This document shows positions 27,052 to 36,793 of a stretch of DNA of 64,000 bases, piece after piece. Under the pieces are notes generated by a model. That model was not told the origin of the DNA, did no database searches, and saw only the letters and a program-made list of their open reading frames with translations. Within the stretch, counting starts at the first letter, position 1. Every line of letters begins with the position of its first letter. Made by a program: the position numbers and the translations under genes. The DNA is taken from assembly GCA_017469955.1 (NCBI GenBank), contig JAFUFJ010000014.1, positions 54,601 through 118,600 of the forward strand, in the 5' to 3' direction. The DNA comes from Prevotella sp. GTDB lineage: Bacteria; Bacteroidota; Bacteroidia; Bacteroidales; Bacteroidaceae.

Positions 27052-28745
27052 CTGACAAGAACATAAGCAAAGTATTGCTGCTCGGAAGCGGCGCTTTGAA
27101 GATAGGACAGGCCGGCGAATTTGACTATAGCGGCTCACAAGCCTTAAAGGCGCTCAAGGAAGAGGGTATCCAGACGGTGCTCATCAACCCCAATATTGCC
27201 ACAGTTCAGACGTCGGAAGGCATTGCCGACAAGGTGTATTTTCAGCCTGTCGAGCCACGTTTTGTCGAGAGAATCATCGAGAAAGAACGTCCTGACGGCA
27301 TCCTTCTTTCCTTTGGAGGGCAAACAGCCTTGAACTGTGGAGTGGAACTTTTCAGGAGCGGTGTGCTCGAAAGATATGGAGTAAGCGTGCTGGGGACCCC
27401 CGTACAGGCCATCATCGACACCGAAGACCGCGAGCTGTTTGTCAGACGACTCGATGAAATCGGCGTGAAGACCATCAAGAGCGAGGCCTGCGAGGACATC
27501 GGACAAGCGCTGCAGGCAGCATCCAAGCTCGGCTATCCCGTCATCATTCGTGCCGCCTATGCACTGGGTGGACTCGGTTCGGGCTTCTGCAACAACGGCG
27601 AAGAGCTGGCCCGGCTGGCCAAGGAGGCGTTCTCTTTTTCTCCGCAAGTGCTCGTCGAGAAGTCGCTGAAGGGCTGGAAGGAGATTGAGTATGAGGTCGT
27701 TCGCGACCGATATGACAACTGTATCACGGTGTGCAACATGGAGAACTTCGACCCGTTAGGCATACATACGGGCGAGTCGATCGTGGTGGCTCCGAGCCAG
27801 ACGCTGACCAATTCAGAGTATCACAAGCTGCGTGCGCTGGCGATAAAGATCATCCGCCACATCGGCATCGTGGGCGAATGCAACGTGCAATATGCCCTTG
27901 ACCCGGCTTCAGAAGACTACCGTGTCATTGAGGTCAATGCCCGTCTTTCCCGATCATCGGCCCTGGCGTCGAAGGCAACGGGCTATCCGCTGGCCTTCGT
28001 GGCTGCCAAACTCGGACTGGGATACGGCCTTTTCGAGCTGAAAAACTCGGTGACGAAGACCACGAGTGCCTTCTTTGAACCCGCGCTTGACTATGTGGTG
28101 TGCAAGATTCCGCGCTGGGATCTCTCCAAGTTTCAGGGCGTAAGTCACCAGCTTGGGTCGTCAATGAAGAGTGTTGGAGAGGTGATGGCAATAGGACGAA
28201 CCTTTGAGGAGACCCTGCAAAAAGGGCTGCGGATGATCGGACAGGGCATGCATGGCTTTGTTGAAAACAAGGAGATGAGCGTCGGCGACATCTGCGAAGC
28301 CTTGAAAAATGCCACCGACAACCGCATATTCGTGCTCTCAAAGGCTATGAGGAGGGGGTTCTCGGTCGACCAGATTCACGGCCTGACAAAGATTGACCGG
28401 TGGTTCTTGCAGAAGCTAAGGCACATCGTAGAGATCGACTCCCGGCTCAGACAATTCGACCATATTGCCGAACTCATCGGATTCATGGAGCCGACTGAGC
28501 TGCTGGAATATCTTGAAGGTCCCGAATTTTCAACCCTGCTGCGCGAGGCAAAGGTGTACGGTTTCTCCGACTTCCAGATTGCACGTGCGTTAGGACTGGG
28601 CGAAGTCATGGGCATGGAGGAGGCCGGACTGACCGTCAGGGCATGGCGTGAAGAACTGGACATCTGCCCCGTCGTGAACCAAATAGACACGCTTGCGGCC
28701 GAATATCCGGCCCAGACCAACTATCTCTACCTGTCATACCAATAA
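27048..28745 (+). CDS. carB: Carbamoyl-phosphate synthase large subunit, N-terminal half only
   Basis: 565 residues from the ATG at 27048, about half of the usual 1050-1080. It contains the N-terminal carboxyphosphate synthetase (ATP-grasp) domain, with [44 protein letters not shown] and [20 protein letters not shown], and the oligomerisation domain up to [16 protein letters not shown]. In full-length proteins this point is the hinge before the second ATP-grasp domain. Here a TAA follows, and the next 575 bp have no coding similarity to the missing carbamoyl-phosphate synthetase and allosteric domains. It may be a naturally split gene, a truncation, or a homodimeric half-enzyme. A second in-frame ATG (27030) is less likely. 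Confidence 0.9.
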   Translation: MTDKNISKVLLLGSGALKIGQAGEFDYSGSQALKALKEEGIQTVLINPNIATVQTSEGIADKVYFQPVEPRFVERIIEKERPDGILLSFGGQTALNCGVELFRSGVLERYGVSVLGTPVQAIIDTEDRELFVRRLDEIGVKTIKSEACEDIGQALQAASKLGYPVIIRAAYALGGLGSGFCNNGEELARLAKEAFSFSPQVLVEKSLKGWKEIEYEVVRDRYDNCITVCNMENFDPLGIHTGESIVVAPSQTLTNSEYHKLRALAIKIIRHIGIVGECNVQYALDPASEDYRVIEVNARLSRSSALASKATGYPLAFVAAKLGLGYGLFELKNSVTKTTSAFFEPALDYVVCKIPRWDLSKFQGVSHQLGSSMKSVGEVMAIGRTFEETLQKGLRMIGQGMHGFVENKEMSVGDICEALKNATDNRIFVLSKAMRRGFSVDQIHGLTKIDRWFLQKLRHIVEIDSRLRQFDHIAELIGFMEPTELLEYLEGPEFSTLLREAKVYGFSDFQIARALGLGEVMGMEEAGLTVRAWREELDICPVVNQIDTLAAEYPAQTNYLYLSYQ

Positions 28746-28814
28746 GGAGCCGGCCGGAAAGCAGACAAGAGTCCTGCCATGAAAAATCATGACAGCAGAG
28801 TCCTTTGTACCGCA

Positions 28815-29167
28815 ATGAGAATCAAAAATTCGGAGCAAGAAAATATTTCAGCCGGAATTTCGCAGTTATGCCACATCAAAGTAACGCGCTAAGCGACAGC
28901 GAGTTGGCACTTTCCACTCTCAGAAGGGGCCGGAGACAGGCCGAGAAAGGATAGCTTTCAAGACGAGAAAGATGCCCGTTCTCATTGAGAACCCGATGAT
29001 TTCCCAGCATGAAAAGAAAGGTTTCCTCCCGAGAAAGCTGTCCTTTCTCGGGACGAACCAGTATCAGGCAGCCTCAAAACACTGCCTTTTCACCCCGAGA
29101 ACCGCCCCGTCCGTTGCTAAAAACCACAAAAACACTGACAGAAAAATGCAATGATTTTTCTTGACAA
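28815..29167 (+). repeat. 353-bp intergenic element with ten 22-bp units (copy 2)
   Basis: It starts ATGAGAATC and ends TTTTCTTGACAA like copy 1, from which it is offset by a constant 6783 bp. Ten 22-bp units run from 28898 to 29117. Unit 7 (29030) includes the perfect palindrome CCCGAGAAAG-CTGTC-CTTTCTCGGG at 29028-29052. It lies between carB and the AAA ATPase. Confidence 0.85.
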
Positions 29168-29257
29168 GCCATGTCGACACCGGCATCCTCCATACCCCCT
29201 CACACTCGCAAAAGTCACTCCTTCATGCCACATTTTTCAAGAATTTTGCCATCTACA

Positions 29258-29290
29258 CTTTGCAAATTGAGAAATAATGAGTAACTTTGC
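29258..29290 (+). promoter_or_regulatory. Promoter of the AAA ATPase gene
   Basis: TTTG at 29258, 20 bp, then TAACTTTGC at 29282-29290; 31 nt to the ATG at 29321. Confidence 0.7.
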
Positions 29291-29320
29291 AGGTTGTATG
29301 CACCAATAAAGGCAAAGATT

Positions 29321-30508
29321 ATGGAGTCTTTTTTTCGCACACATGCTTATCTTGTAGAGCACACCAACGCGCCTGTTCGCCGCATTCTGATGGACGAAAT
29401 CGACTGGAACCATCGCCTCATCGGCATTAAAGGCAGCCGTGGCGTGGGCAAGACCACGTTTCTGCTGCAGTATGCCAAGGAGCAATTCGGGGTGAACGAC
29501 CGCCAGTGTCTGTACGTGAACATGAACAACTTCTACTTCCAAGGGCGCGGAATAGCCGACTTTGCCGGCGACTTCGTAGGCAGAGGAGGCAAGGTGCTGC
29601 TCATCGACCAAGTGTTCAAAGAACCCAATTGGAGCAGAGAACTGCGCAAGTGCTACGACCTTTATCCGGGGCTGAAAATCGTATTCACGGGCTCAAGCGT
29701 GATGCGCCTGAAAGAGGAAAACCCCGAACTGAACGGTATAGTGCAAAGCTACAACCTCAGAGGATTCTCGTTTCGTGAGTTCATCAACCTCAAAGCCGGG
29801 ACAGCCCTGCACCCCTACTCGCTCGAAGAGATACTGACCAACCACGAGCACATCATCAAGGAAATACTGCCAAGGGTAAGTCCGCTGCGCTACTTCCAGG
29901 ACTATCTGCACCACGGCTACTACCCCTTCTTCCTCGAACAGCGCAACTTCTCAGAGAATCTGCTCAAGACCATGAACATGATGACTGAGGTAGATATCCT
30001 GCTCATCAAGCAGATTGAGCTGAAATACCTCACCAAAATCAAGAAACTTTTCTACCTTTTATCGGTTGACGGATCGAAGGCTCCCAACATAAGCAACCTG
30101 GCAGAAGAAATAGAAACGAGCCGGGCAACAGTGATGAACTATATCAAAAACCTGGCCGATGCTCGACTCATCAACATGATATATCCCGTGGGAGAAGACT
30201 TCCCGAAGAAGCCTTCAAAGGTGATGTTGCACAACTCAAACCTGATGTACGCCATCTACCCCATACACGTCGAGAAGCAAGACGTGATGGAAACCTTCTT
30301 CGTCAACGCACTATGGAAGGACCATGTCATCAACCAGGCAGGCAAAGATCCCCACTACATCGTAGACGGGCGCTACAGATTCCGCATCTGCGACGCCACC
30401 AACGACCACAAGATACGCTATAACGACAACACCGTCTATATGCGATACAACACCGAAGTGGGACAGAACAACCGCATCCCGCTCTGGCTTCTCGGCTTCC
30501 TCTACTAA
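29321..30508 (+). CDS. AAA-family ATP-binding protein (DUF4143-type)
   Basis: 395 residues from the ATG at 29321 (MESFFRTHAYLVEHTN); an upstream TTG is ignored. Walker A is GSRGVGKT (38-45), Walker B is KVLLIDQV, and a sensor-like IVFTGSSV follows. The C-terminal half has a winged-helix stretch (NISNLAEEIETSRATVMNYIKNL) and ends in a nuclease-like fold typical of DUF4143 proteins. Such ATPases are frequent in Bacteroidetes, often in many copies, with unknown role. It stands alone between two intergenic arrays and nifJ; the ten-unit repeat element lies directly upstream of its promoter. Confidence 0.85.
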   Translation: MESFFRTHAYLVEHTNAPVRRILMDEIDWNHRLIGIKGSRGVGKTTFLLQYAKEQFGVNDRQCLYVNMNNFYFQGRGIADFAGDFVGRGGKVLLIDQVFKEPNWSRELRKCYDLYPGLKIVFTGSSVMRLKEENPELNGIVQSYNLRGFSFREFINLKAGTALHPYSLEEILTNHEHIIKEILPRVSPLRYFQDYLHHGYYPFFLEQRNFSENLLKTMNMMTEVDILLIKQIELKYLTKIKKLFYLLSVDGSKAPNISNLAEEIETSRATVMNYIKNLADARLINMIYPVGEDFPKKPSKVMLHNSNLMYAIYPIHVEKQDVMETFFVNALWKDHVINQAGKDPHYIVDGRYRFRICDATNDHKIRYNDNTVYMRYNTEVGQNNRIPLWLLGFLY

Positions 30509-30580
30509 ACAACCGGTCGCCCAAAGAAGCAGGTTGGCAGCCAGGAAAGCACAGCAGGTTAAGTGAATTATAATTAAAAA

Positions 30581-30613
30581 TTTGCCCATATCAACTAAAA
30601 CAAGTATATTTGC
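30581..30613 (+). promoter_or_regulatory. nifJ promoter
   Basis: TTTG at 30581, 20 bp, TATATTTGC at 30605-30613; leader about 40 nt. Confidence 0.7.
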
Positions 30614-30657
30614 AGAATATTTAAGAACTATACAAACACATTAAATGTAATACAACA

Positions 30658-33600
30658 ATGGCAAAAGAAAAAAAGTTTATCACTTGTGATGGTAACGAAG
30701 CTGCCGCTCATGTGAGCTATATGTTCTCGGAAGTAGCAGCCATCTACCCCATCACTCCATCCTCGCCCATGGCAGAACACGTAGACGAATGGGCAGCACG
30801 GGGCCGAAAGAACCTGTGGGGACAGAACGTTAGCGTCCAGGAAATGCAGTCGGAAGGCGGAGCAGCAGGTGCATTGCACGGCTCGTTGCAGGCAGGTGCG
30901 CTGACGACAACATTCACAGCATCACAAGGTCTGCTGCTGATGATCCCAAACATGTACAAGATTGCCGGCGAAATGCTTCCCTGTGTATTCGACGTTTCGG
31001 CACGCACACTGGCCAGCCACTCACTCTGTATCTTCGGCGACCATCAAGATGTCATGGCCTGTAGGCAGACCGGTTTCGCCATGTTCTGCTCGGGTTCCGT
31101 ACAAGAAGTCATGGACCTTACAGCCGTACCTCATCTGGCAACCCTGAAGACCAATATCCCATTTGTCAATTTTTTCGACGGATTCCGCACCTCACACGAA
31201 TACCATAAGATCGAGGTTATGGAGCAAGAAGAGATAGCAAAGCTGGTAGATCCTGCCGACGTAAAGCGCTTCCGTGACCGTGCTCTCTCACCAGAGCGGC
31301 CCATCACACGCGGTACTGCAGAGAATCCAGAGACCTTCTTCACCCATAGAGAAGCCTCCAACAAGGCTTACGAAGCTGTGCCGGAAGTAGTAGAAGGCTA
31401 CCTGAACAAGATATCAGAAATCACTGGTCGCGAGTATCATCTCTTTGACTACTACGGAGCAAAGGATGCCGATCGCATCATCATCCTTATGGGATCTGCC
31501 ACAGAAGCAGCCCGCGAAGCCATCGACTACCTGACCTCTCAAGGCGAGAAAGTCGGCATGATAGCCGTGCACCTCTATCGTCCTTTCAGCGTGAAACACC
31601 TGCTTGCTGCCGTACCAAAGACTGTAAAACGCATTGCTGTGCTTGACAGAACGAAGGAACCTGGTGCTGAAGGCGAGCCACTTTACCTTGATGTCAAGAG
31701 CGCATTCTATGATGTTGAAGATAAACCTCTCATCGTTGGCGGACGTTATGGACTGGGATCTGCAGACACAACTCCTGCAAAGATCATCGCCGTCTACAAC
31801 AATCTTGCCCTGCCAGAGCCAAAGAACCACTTCACTGTAGGCATCGTTGACGACGTGACTTTCACCTCTCTTCCTGAAGTTGAGGAAATGGCATTGGGCG
31901 GAGCAGGCATGTTCCAGGCCAAGTTCTATGGCCTTGGTGCCGACGGTACGGTAGGAGCAAACAAGAATTCCGTAAAGATTATCGGCGACTCTACAGACAA
32001 ATACTGCCAAGCTTACTTCTCGTATGACTCCAAGAAGTCTGGCGGTTTTACCTGTTCACACTTACGTTTTGGCGACACCCCCATCCGTTCTACTTACTTA
32101 GTTACGACACCAAACTTCGTAGCATGTCACGTGCAAGCTTACCTGCATATGTATGATGTTACGCGCGGTTTGCAGAAGAATGGCACGTTCCTTCTTAACA
32201 CTATTTTCGAAGGAGACGAACTCATCAACTTCATTCCCAACAAGGTAAAGCGTCTGTTTGCCCAAAACAATATTACGGTTTACTATATCAACGCTACTAA
32301 GATTGCGCAGGAAATCGGTCTTGGCAACCGCACAAATACCATTCTCCAGTCGGCATTCTTCCGCATCACGGGCGTGATACCCGTTGAGTTGGCTGTCGAA
32401 CAAATGAAGAAATTCATCGTGAAGTCATACGGAAAGAAGGGCGAAGACGTGGTGAACATGAACTATGCTGCCGTTGATCGTGGCAATGAATACAAGCAAT
32501 TAGCTGTCGATCCTGCATGGGCTAACCTTGCTGATGACGCAGAAAAGCAAGATGACGCACCTACTTTCGTCAAGGAACTTGTCCGTCCGATTAACGGTCA
32601 AGCAGGTGATTTGTTGAAGGTTTCCGACTTCGTCAAGCACGATACTGTCGACGGATCATGGCAAAACGGCACCGCAGCTTTCGAGAAACGCGGCGTTGAA
32701 GCCTTTGTTCCCGTGTGGACAAAGGAGAACTGTATCCAGTGTAACAAGTGTGCTTTCGTTTGTCCTCATGCAGCCATACGCCCGTTTGTTCTGACCGATG
32801 AGGAGCTTGCCGGGTTCAATGGTCTTGAAACTATCGAAATGAAAGCACCTGCAGCCATGAAGGGGATGCACTTCCGCATTGAGACTTCTGTGCTTGATTG
32901 CTTAGGATGTGGCAACTGTGAGGACGTTTGTCCTGGCAATCCGAAGCTCGGAAAAGCCCTTAAGATGGTACCGTTCAACCCCGATGCTCCCGACATGGTT
33001 GAGGAAGCAAAGAACTGGGACAAGCTGGTTAAGGACGTGAAGTCGAAGCAGCATCTTGTCGACATCAAGGCTAATGCCAAGAATTCTCAGTTTGCAACTC
33101 CGCTCTTTGAGTTCTCCGGAGCATGCTCTGGTTGTGGTGAAACGCCATATGTGAAGCTCATATCTCAACTTTTCGGCGACCGTCAGATGGTGGCCAATGC
33201 CACGGGTTGCTCGTCAATCTATTCGGCTTCCATCCCGTCAACGCCATACACCACTAACGAAAAAGGCCAAGGACCGGCGTTCGACAACTCCCTGTTTGAG
33301 GACTTCTGCGAGTTTGGTATGGGTATGGTGCTCGGCAACAAAAAGATGAAAGAGCGCGTAAGCATGCTGCTCACTGAGGCTACAGCCGACGACAACTGCC
33401 CGGAAGAGTTCAAGGCACTCGCCAAGGAATGGATTGAAAAGAAAGAAGATGCCGAAGAGACCAAGCGCATAGCCGAAGCCATCAAGCCCTACATCAAGGG
33501 CGGTGCTGAGGCAGGTTGCCCGATCTGTACAGAGCTGCAGACGCTCGATCATTACCTTGTAAAGCGCTCACAGTGGATCATAGGTGGTGACGGTGCGTCC

Positions 33601-34314
33601 TACGATATCGGCTATGGAGGTCTTGATCACGTAATAGCCTCTGGCGAAGACGTGAACATCCTTGTGCTCGACACAGAAGTATACTCCAATACGGGAGGCC
33701 AGTCGTCGAAGGCAACTCCGCTCGGAGCCATCGCCCAGTTTGCCGCTCAAGGCAAGCGCATACGCAAGAAAGACCTCGGAATGATAGCAACTGCCTATGG
33801 CTATGTATACGTAGCCCAGGTTGCAATGGGTGCCGACAACGCACAATGTCTGAAGGCTATCCGCGAAGCCGAGGCTTATCCCGGCCCGTCACTCGTGATT
33901 GCCTATGCACCATGTATCAACCATGGTCTGAAGATCAAGGGCGGAATGGGACGTTCGCAGGCAGAAGAAGGACGCGCAGTAGAATGCGGTTACTGGCACT
34001 TGTGGCGCTACAATCCAGAACTTGCAGAACAAGGCAAGAACCCATTCACCCTCGATTCGAAGGAGCCGAAGTGGGATAAGTTCCGTGATTTCTTGCTCGG
34101 CGAGGTACGCTATCTCTCCGTTCAGAAGGCATATCCTAACGAAGCCGACGAACTTTTCGCAGAAGCAGAGCGCATGGCCAAGCTCCGTTACCAGAGCTAT
34201 GTGCGCAAGTCAAAGGAAGACTGGACCGTGAACATCGAGACCGAGACCTCGCAGGTTGACGCCGATGCTGCCACAGACTCACAGCTTCCCAACTGCACCA
34301 CCTGCACCAAGTAG
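30658..34314 (+). CDS. nifJ: Pyruvate:ferredoxin (flavodoxin) oxidoreductase
   Basis: 1218 residues, the full fused homodimeric form. It oxidises pyruvate to acetyl-CoA and CO2 and reduces ferredoxin or flavodoxin, which fits an anaerobic fermenter. The order is the pyruvate-binding domain (IYPITPSSPMAEH), the CoA region, a two-cluster ferredoxin domain (CIQCNKCAFVCP from residue 692, CLGCGNCEDVCP from 748), and the TPP domain with CSGCGETPYVK (823-833) and GDGASYDIGYGGLDHV. Iron-sulfur cysteines are all present. The C-terminus ends with a Cys-containing tail (LPNCTTCTK). Strong own promoter and terminator. Confidence 0.97.
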   Translation: MAKEKKFITCDGNEAAAHVSYMFSEVAAIYPITPSSPMAEHVDEWAARGRKNLWGQNVSVQEMQSEGGAAGALHGSLQAGALTTTFTASQGLLLMIPNMYKIAGEMLPCVFDVSARTLASHSLCIFGDHQDVMACRQTGFAMFCSGSVQEVMDLTAVPHLATLKTNIPFVNFFDGFRTSHEYHKIEVMEQEEIAKLVDPADVKRFRDRALSPERPITRGTAENPETFFTHREASNKAYEAVPEVVEGYLNKISEITGREYHLFDYYGAKDADRIIILMGSATEAAREAIDYLTSQGEKVGMIAVHLYRPFSVKHLLAAVPKTVKRIAVLDRTKEPGAEGEPLYLDVKSAFYDVEDKPLIVGGRYGLGSADTTPAKIIAVYNNLALPEPKNHFTVGIVDDVTFTSLPEVEEMALGGAGMFQAKFYGLGADGTVGANKNSVKIIGDSTDKYCQAYFSYDSKKSGGFTCSHLRFGDTPIRSTYLVTTPNFVACHVQAYLHMYDVTRGLQKNGTFLLNTIFEGDELINFIPNKVKRLFAQNNITVYYINATKIAQEIGLGNRTNTILQSAFFRITGVIPVELAVEQMKKFIVKSYGKKGEDVVNMNYAAVDRGNEYKQLAVDPAWANLADDAEKQDDAPTFVKELVRPINGQAGDLLKVSDFVKHDTVDGSWQNGTAAFEKRGVEAFVPVWTKENCIQCNKCAFVCPHAAIRPFVLTDEELAGFNGLETIEMKAPAAMKGMHFRIETSVLDCLGCGNCEDVCPGNPKLGKALKMVPFNPDAPDMVEEAKNWDKLVKDVKSKQHLVDIKANAKNSQFATPLFEFSGACSGCGETPYVKLISQLFGDRQMVANATGCSSIYSASIPSTPYTTNEKGQGPAFDNSLFEDFCEFGMGMVLGNKKMKERVSMLLTEATADDNCPEEFKALAKEWIEKKEDAEETKRIAEAIKPYIKGGAEAGCPICTELQTLDHYLVKRSQWIIGGDGASYDIGYGGLDHVIASGEDVNILVLDTEVYSNTGGQSSKATPLGAIAQFAAQGKRIRKKDLGMIATAYGYVYVAQVAMGADNAQCLKAIREAEAYPGPSLVIAYAPCINHGLKIKGGMGRSQAEEGRAVECGYWHLWRYNPELAEQGKNPFTLDSKEPKWDKFRDFLLGEVRYLSVQKAYPNEADELFAEAERMAKLRYQSYVRKSKEDWTVNIETETSQVDADAATDSQLPNCTTCTK

Positions 34315-34340
34315 TCGTCTGCCAGTCAGAACACTATAAG

Positions 34341-34376
34341 AACGGGGGCGGAACCGCATGAGTTCCGTCCCCGTTT
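34341..34376 (+). terminator. nifJ terminator
   Basis: AACGGGGGCGGAAC pairs with GTTCCGTCCCCGTT, followed by TTTT, 26 bp after the stop. Confidence 0.85.
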
Positions 34377-34392
34377 TACATTGTATACAGCC

Positions 34393-34429
34393 CTGACCAT
34401 TGAACACTGACCATTGAACATTAACCATT
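34393..34429 (+). repeat. 14-bp tandem repeat, 2.5 copies
   Basis: CTGACCATTGAACA occurs twice in a row (34393 and 34407), then TTAACCATTT. Confidence 0.6.
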
Positions 34430-34501
34430 TGCCCACATTCTTCCCCAACATCCTCGGACAGAATCAGCAGGAAAGTCGCCACAAGCCCGCACAGGAACAT
34501 T

Positions 34502-34611
34502 TGAGAAACCTATCCTTTCAGCCCGAGAAACCTATGGGTTATGCCCCAGAAAGCTATGATTTATTGACAAGAAAGCTAAGACTTCTCGGGCTGAATCCTA
34601 AGCTTTCTCCG
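34502..34611 (+). repeat. Five-unit 22-bp array, left copy
   Basis: Units at 34502, 34524, 34546, 34568 and 34590 begin TGAGAAACCT, CGAGAAACCT, CCAGAAAGCT, CAAGAAAGCT and GCTGAATCCT. AGCCCGAGAA and TTCTCGGGCT can close the array as a hairpin. It matches 36794-36903 with three internal differences. Confidence 0.9.
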
Positions 34612-34707
34612 TAAGCCCTCAACCCTTTCTTCAACATATCTCTTTCCGTTTAGCAGAAAATAGGGAAACCGAGCGGGGCTTATCGGCACAACTTTTTGTA
34701 GATAGAA

Positions 34708-34739
34708 TTGGTAATATCGGAAAAATATATTATTTTTGC
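34708..34739 (+). promoter_or_regulatory. Promoter of the structured RNA
   Basis: TTGG at 34708, 19 bp, TATTTTTGC at 34731-34739. Transcription would start near 34744. Confidence 0.6.
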
Positions 34740-34743
34740 ACAT

Positions 34744-34951
34744 GGATTCCTGCACTCATGCAGGAGCCAAGACATCGTTGGTTAAGTGAGCGTTTGCTGT
34801 TATTCGAACATTCCTGAAACTTGGCCGTGAAAGGAACATCTGAGCGTTTAGCGGTAAGCGTCTGCGATAGTGTGGACGCTTATTTCATCTCGGATGTTAG
34901 GTTAGGCCAAGTACCTAGGAATGTGGATGGAATACGTCCACATTCTTTTTG
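34744..34951 (+). ncRNA. Candidate structured RNA, about 208 nt: small RNA or leader attenuator
   Basis: A promoter is followed by a long helical RNA and a U-run terminator. Paired blocks in nested order are ACATTCCT/AGGAATGT (34808/34917), ACTTGGCC/GGCCAAGT (34819/34905), AACATCTGAG/CTCGGATGTT (34835/34889) and TAAGCGTC/GACGCTTA (34855/34875). The outer strand AGGAATGT is shared with the terminator stem GAATGTGGA/TCCACATTC. Small hairpins CCTGCA-CTCA-TGCAGG and CCAA..TTGG stand at the 5' end. A 6S-like RNA or the Bacteroidales-1 motif are candidates on shape alone; a riboswitch-like leader for the gene at 35086 is the alternative. Confidence 0.6.
34919..34950 (+). terminator. Terminator of the structured RNA
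   Basis: GAATGTGGA (34919-34927) pairs with TCCACATTC (34937-34945), followed by five T's. Confidence 0.8.
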
Positions 34952-35085
34952 CAAGGTACTTGTCATTAACTGTTGTTGTGAGTATAAGCTTTCGATTTGC
35001 TCTTATGCCATCATCTGAAGTGGGCAGAACTTGATTCTTCCCACATTATCGGCGTGTTTGTCAGTTCAATTTAAAAGTTTATAGT

Positions 35086-36729
35086 ATGACAACTTATTTA
35101 TGGACAATCTTTCGATTGTTTTTCAAGCCCGTGAAGGGATGGGTGTTCTTGTATTTGCTGTTGCTCAATCTGGTTTCAAATTGCGTGGCTTCGTATGTTT
35201 TTCATGGTGCATGGCCCCTGCTTCAAATGGTGCTGCTCTCGTTTGTGAGTGCATATATTGAGAATGCAGCCTATGTTTTGCTGGCATTTAAGCCTTTGAG
35301 ACGCCTCTATTTGGGAATGATGGCCCTGATTCATAACATATTGATTGTAGCCGACTACTTCGTTGTGTTCTCATTTCAGAAAATTGTCAATCAGGATATT
35401 GTCGACATTCTCGCAGAAACCAATTCGGCAGAGATCGAGAACTTTGCCGGAAGTTACCTGCAATGGCCAGTCATCTTCGTATGGGTTCTGGGCCTGACAG
35501 TACTGAATTTCTGCCTGGTAAAGACATCGCGCCGGATAAGCCGAATGAGATATCACCTCGTTGCAGGCATCTGTTCCGCTGCAGGAATGCTCCTCTGTGG
35601 GCACACGATGTTCAGCTATCTGATGTATCATAACGGCAATGCAGTTCCTCAGTATCATGCATTTACGCGAGTTGCCTATGCATCTTACGTCATGAAGCAG
35701 CGCGAAGGCAAGATAGAGTTGCTCGGAAAGGTGGCAAGAGAGCTCGAGGCTTCCGCCCCGGAAGACGCCCCAAACATGGTCGTCATCGTCGGAGAATCCT
35801 ACAGCGTCTACCACTCTTCTCTCTATGGCTACCGTCAATTGACGTCTCCATATTTGGAACATCGCCGGCAGAATGGCGAACTGGCTGTCTTTGATGACGT
35901 TGTATCTGTTGCAGATGCCACACACGCTGTCATGCAGTCTGTATTCTCTTTAGACTCGTTAGGCATTGATTTCGAGTCGAAACCGCTGTTCCCCATGTGC
36001 TTCAAGAGTGCCGGTTATCATACATTGATGTATGACAACCAGTATTTCATTGGCAACGGAATAACGTTTCTTTCGGATGAGAAATTGTCGGGAATGATGT
36101 TCGATGTGAGGAACGGGAAGCGATACGGATATGACGGAGACATGGTGAAAGACATGGAGAACAGTCCTTCTCCTTATCTATATGTCATCCACTTGTGGGG
36201 GCAACATTATACGTATAGCGAGCGATATCCGTCCGAGTTTTCCTGTTTTTCGGCAGACGACTATGACAAAACTGCATGGGATGCCTCTCAAAGGGAAGTG
36301 ATTGCTCATTATGACAATGCCATGAGATACAACGACTTCGTGATAAACGAAATCATCAAGCGGTTTGAGAATGACGATTGCTGCATCGTATATTTTGCGG
36401 ATCATGGTGAAGAAGTCTACGACTACAGGAACTACATGGGACATGGAAATGCCCATCTCACTTCGCAAAAGCAATATCAGATAAGAGTTCCCCTGATGAT
36501 ATGGACATCATCTTCATTCAGGGAAAAGCACCCGAATCTTGCCTCACAGATACAGAGTTCTGCTCATGCTCCTGTCACAACTGATGACATTTCCCATTTA
36601 ATCTTAGATATTGCGGGGATAAAGACAGAATGCTTTAGTGCTTCGCGAAGTGCAATCAATCCTAACTACAACTCGGAAAAGCCCCGTATCATATTGCATT
36701 CGCTCGACTATGACAAAGACTGCAGGTAA
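35086..36729 (+). CDS. Phosphoethanolamine-transferase-like sulfatase-family membrane enzyme
   Basis: 547 residues. Five hydrophobic segments lie in about residues 1-200, followed by an extracytoplasmic alkaline-phosphatase-fold domain. Features of the EptA/CptA group are VVIVGESYSVYHSSLYGYRQLTSPYLE, a likely nucleophile Thr in DATHAVMQS, a His-containing LWGQHYTYSERYP, VYFADHGEEVYD and MGHGNAHLT. These transfer phosphoethanolamine to lipid A or other surface glycans; the acceptor here is unknown. Expression may depend on readthrough of the structured RNA, since no separate -7 box is found in the 135 nt between the terminator and the ATG. The gene is flanked by near-identical repeat arrays. 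Confidence 0.85.
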   Translation: MTTYLWTIFRLFFKPVKGWVFLYLLLLNLVSNCVASYVFHGAWPLLQMVLLSFVSAYIENAAYVLLAFKPLRRLYLGMMALIHNILIVADYFVVFSFQKIVNQDIVDILAETNSAEIENFAGSYLQWPVIFVWVLGLTVLNFCLVKTSRRISRMRYHLVAGICSAAGMLLCGHTMFSYLMYHNGNAVPQYHAFTRVAYASYVMKQREGKIELLGKVARELEASAPEDAPNMVVIVGESYSVYHSSLYGYRQLTSPYLEHRRQNGELAVFDDVVSVADATHAVMQSVFSLDSLGIDFESKPLFPMCFKSAGYHTLMYDNQYFIGNGITFLSDEKLSGMMFDVRNGKRYGYDGDMVKDMENSPSPYLYVIHLWGQHYTYSERYPSEFSCFSADDYDKTAWDASQREVIAHYDNAMRYNDFVINEIIKRFENDDCCIVYFADHGEEVYDYRNYMGHGNAHLTSQKQYQIRVPLMIWTSSSFREKHPNLASQIQSSAHAPVTTDDISHLILDIAGIKTECFSASRSAINPNYNSEKPRIILHSLDYDKDCR

Positions 36730-36793
36730 AGGATTCTGCCGAGAAAAGTCAAGAAGCAGCTGAGAAATTTCCGGCAATCCATTCCCTAACGCC

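Noticed and set aside
28746-29320. Missing C-terminal half of carB in another frame
   Set aside because: No frame shows ATP-grasp or allosteric-domain motifs; the stretch consists of repeats and a promoter.
34744-34951. tmRNA or RNase P RNA
   Set aside because: No tRNA-like ends or peptide tag frame, and no conserved RNase P core such as GAAAGTCC.
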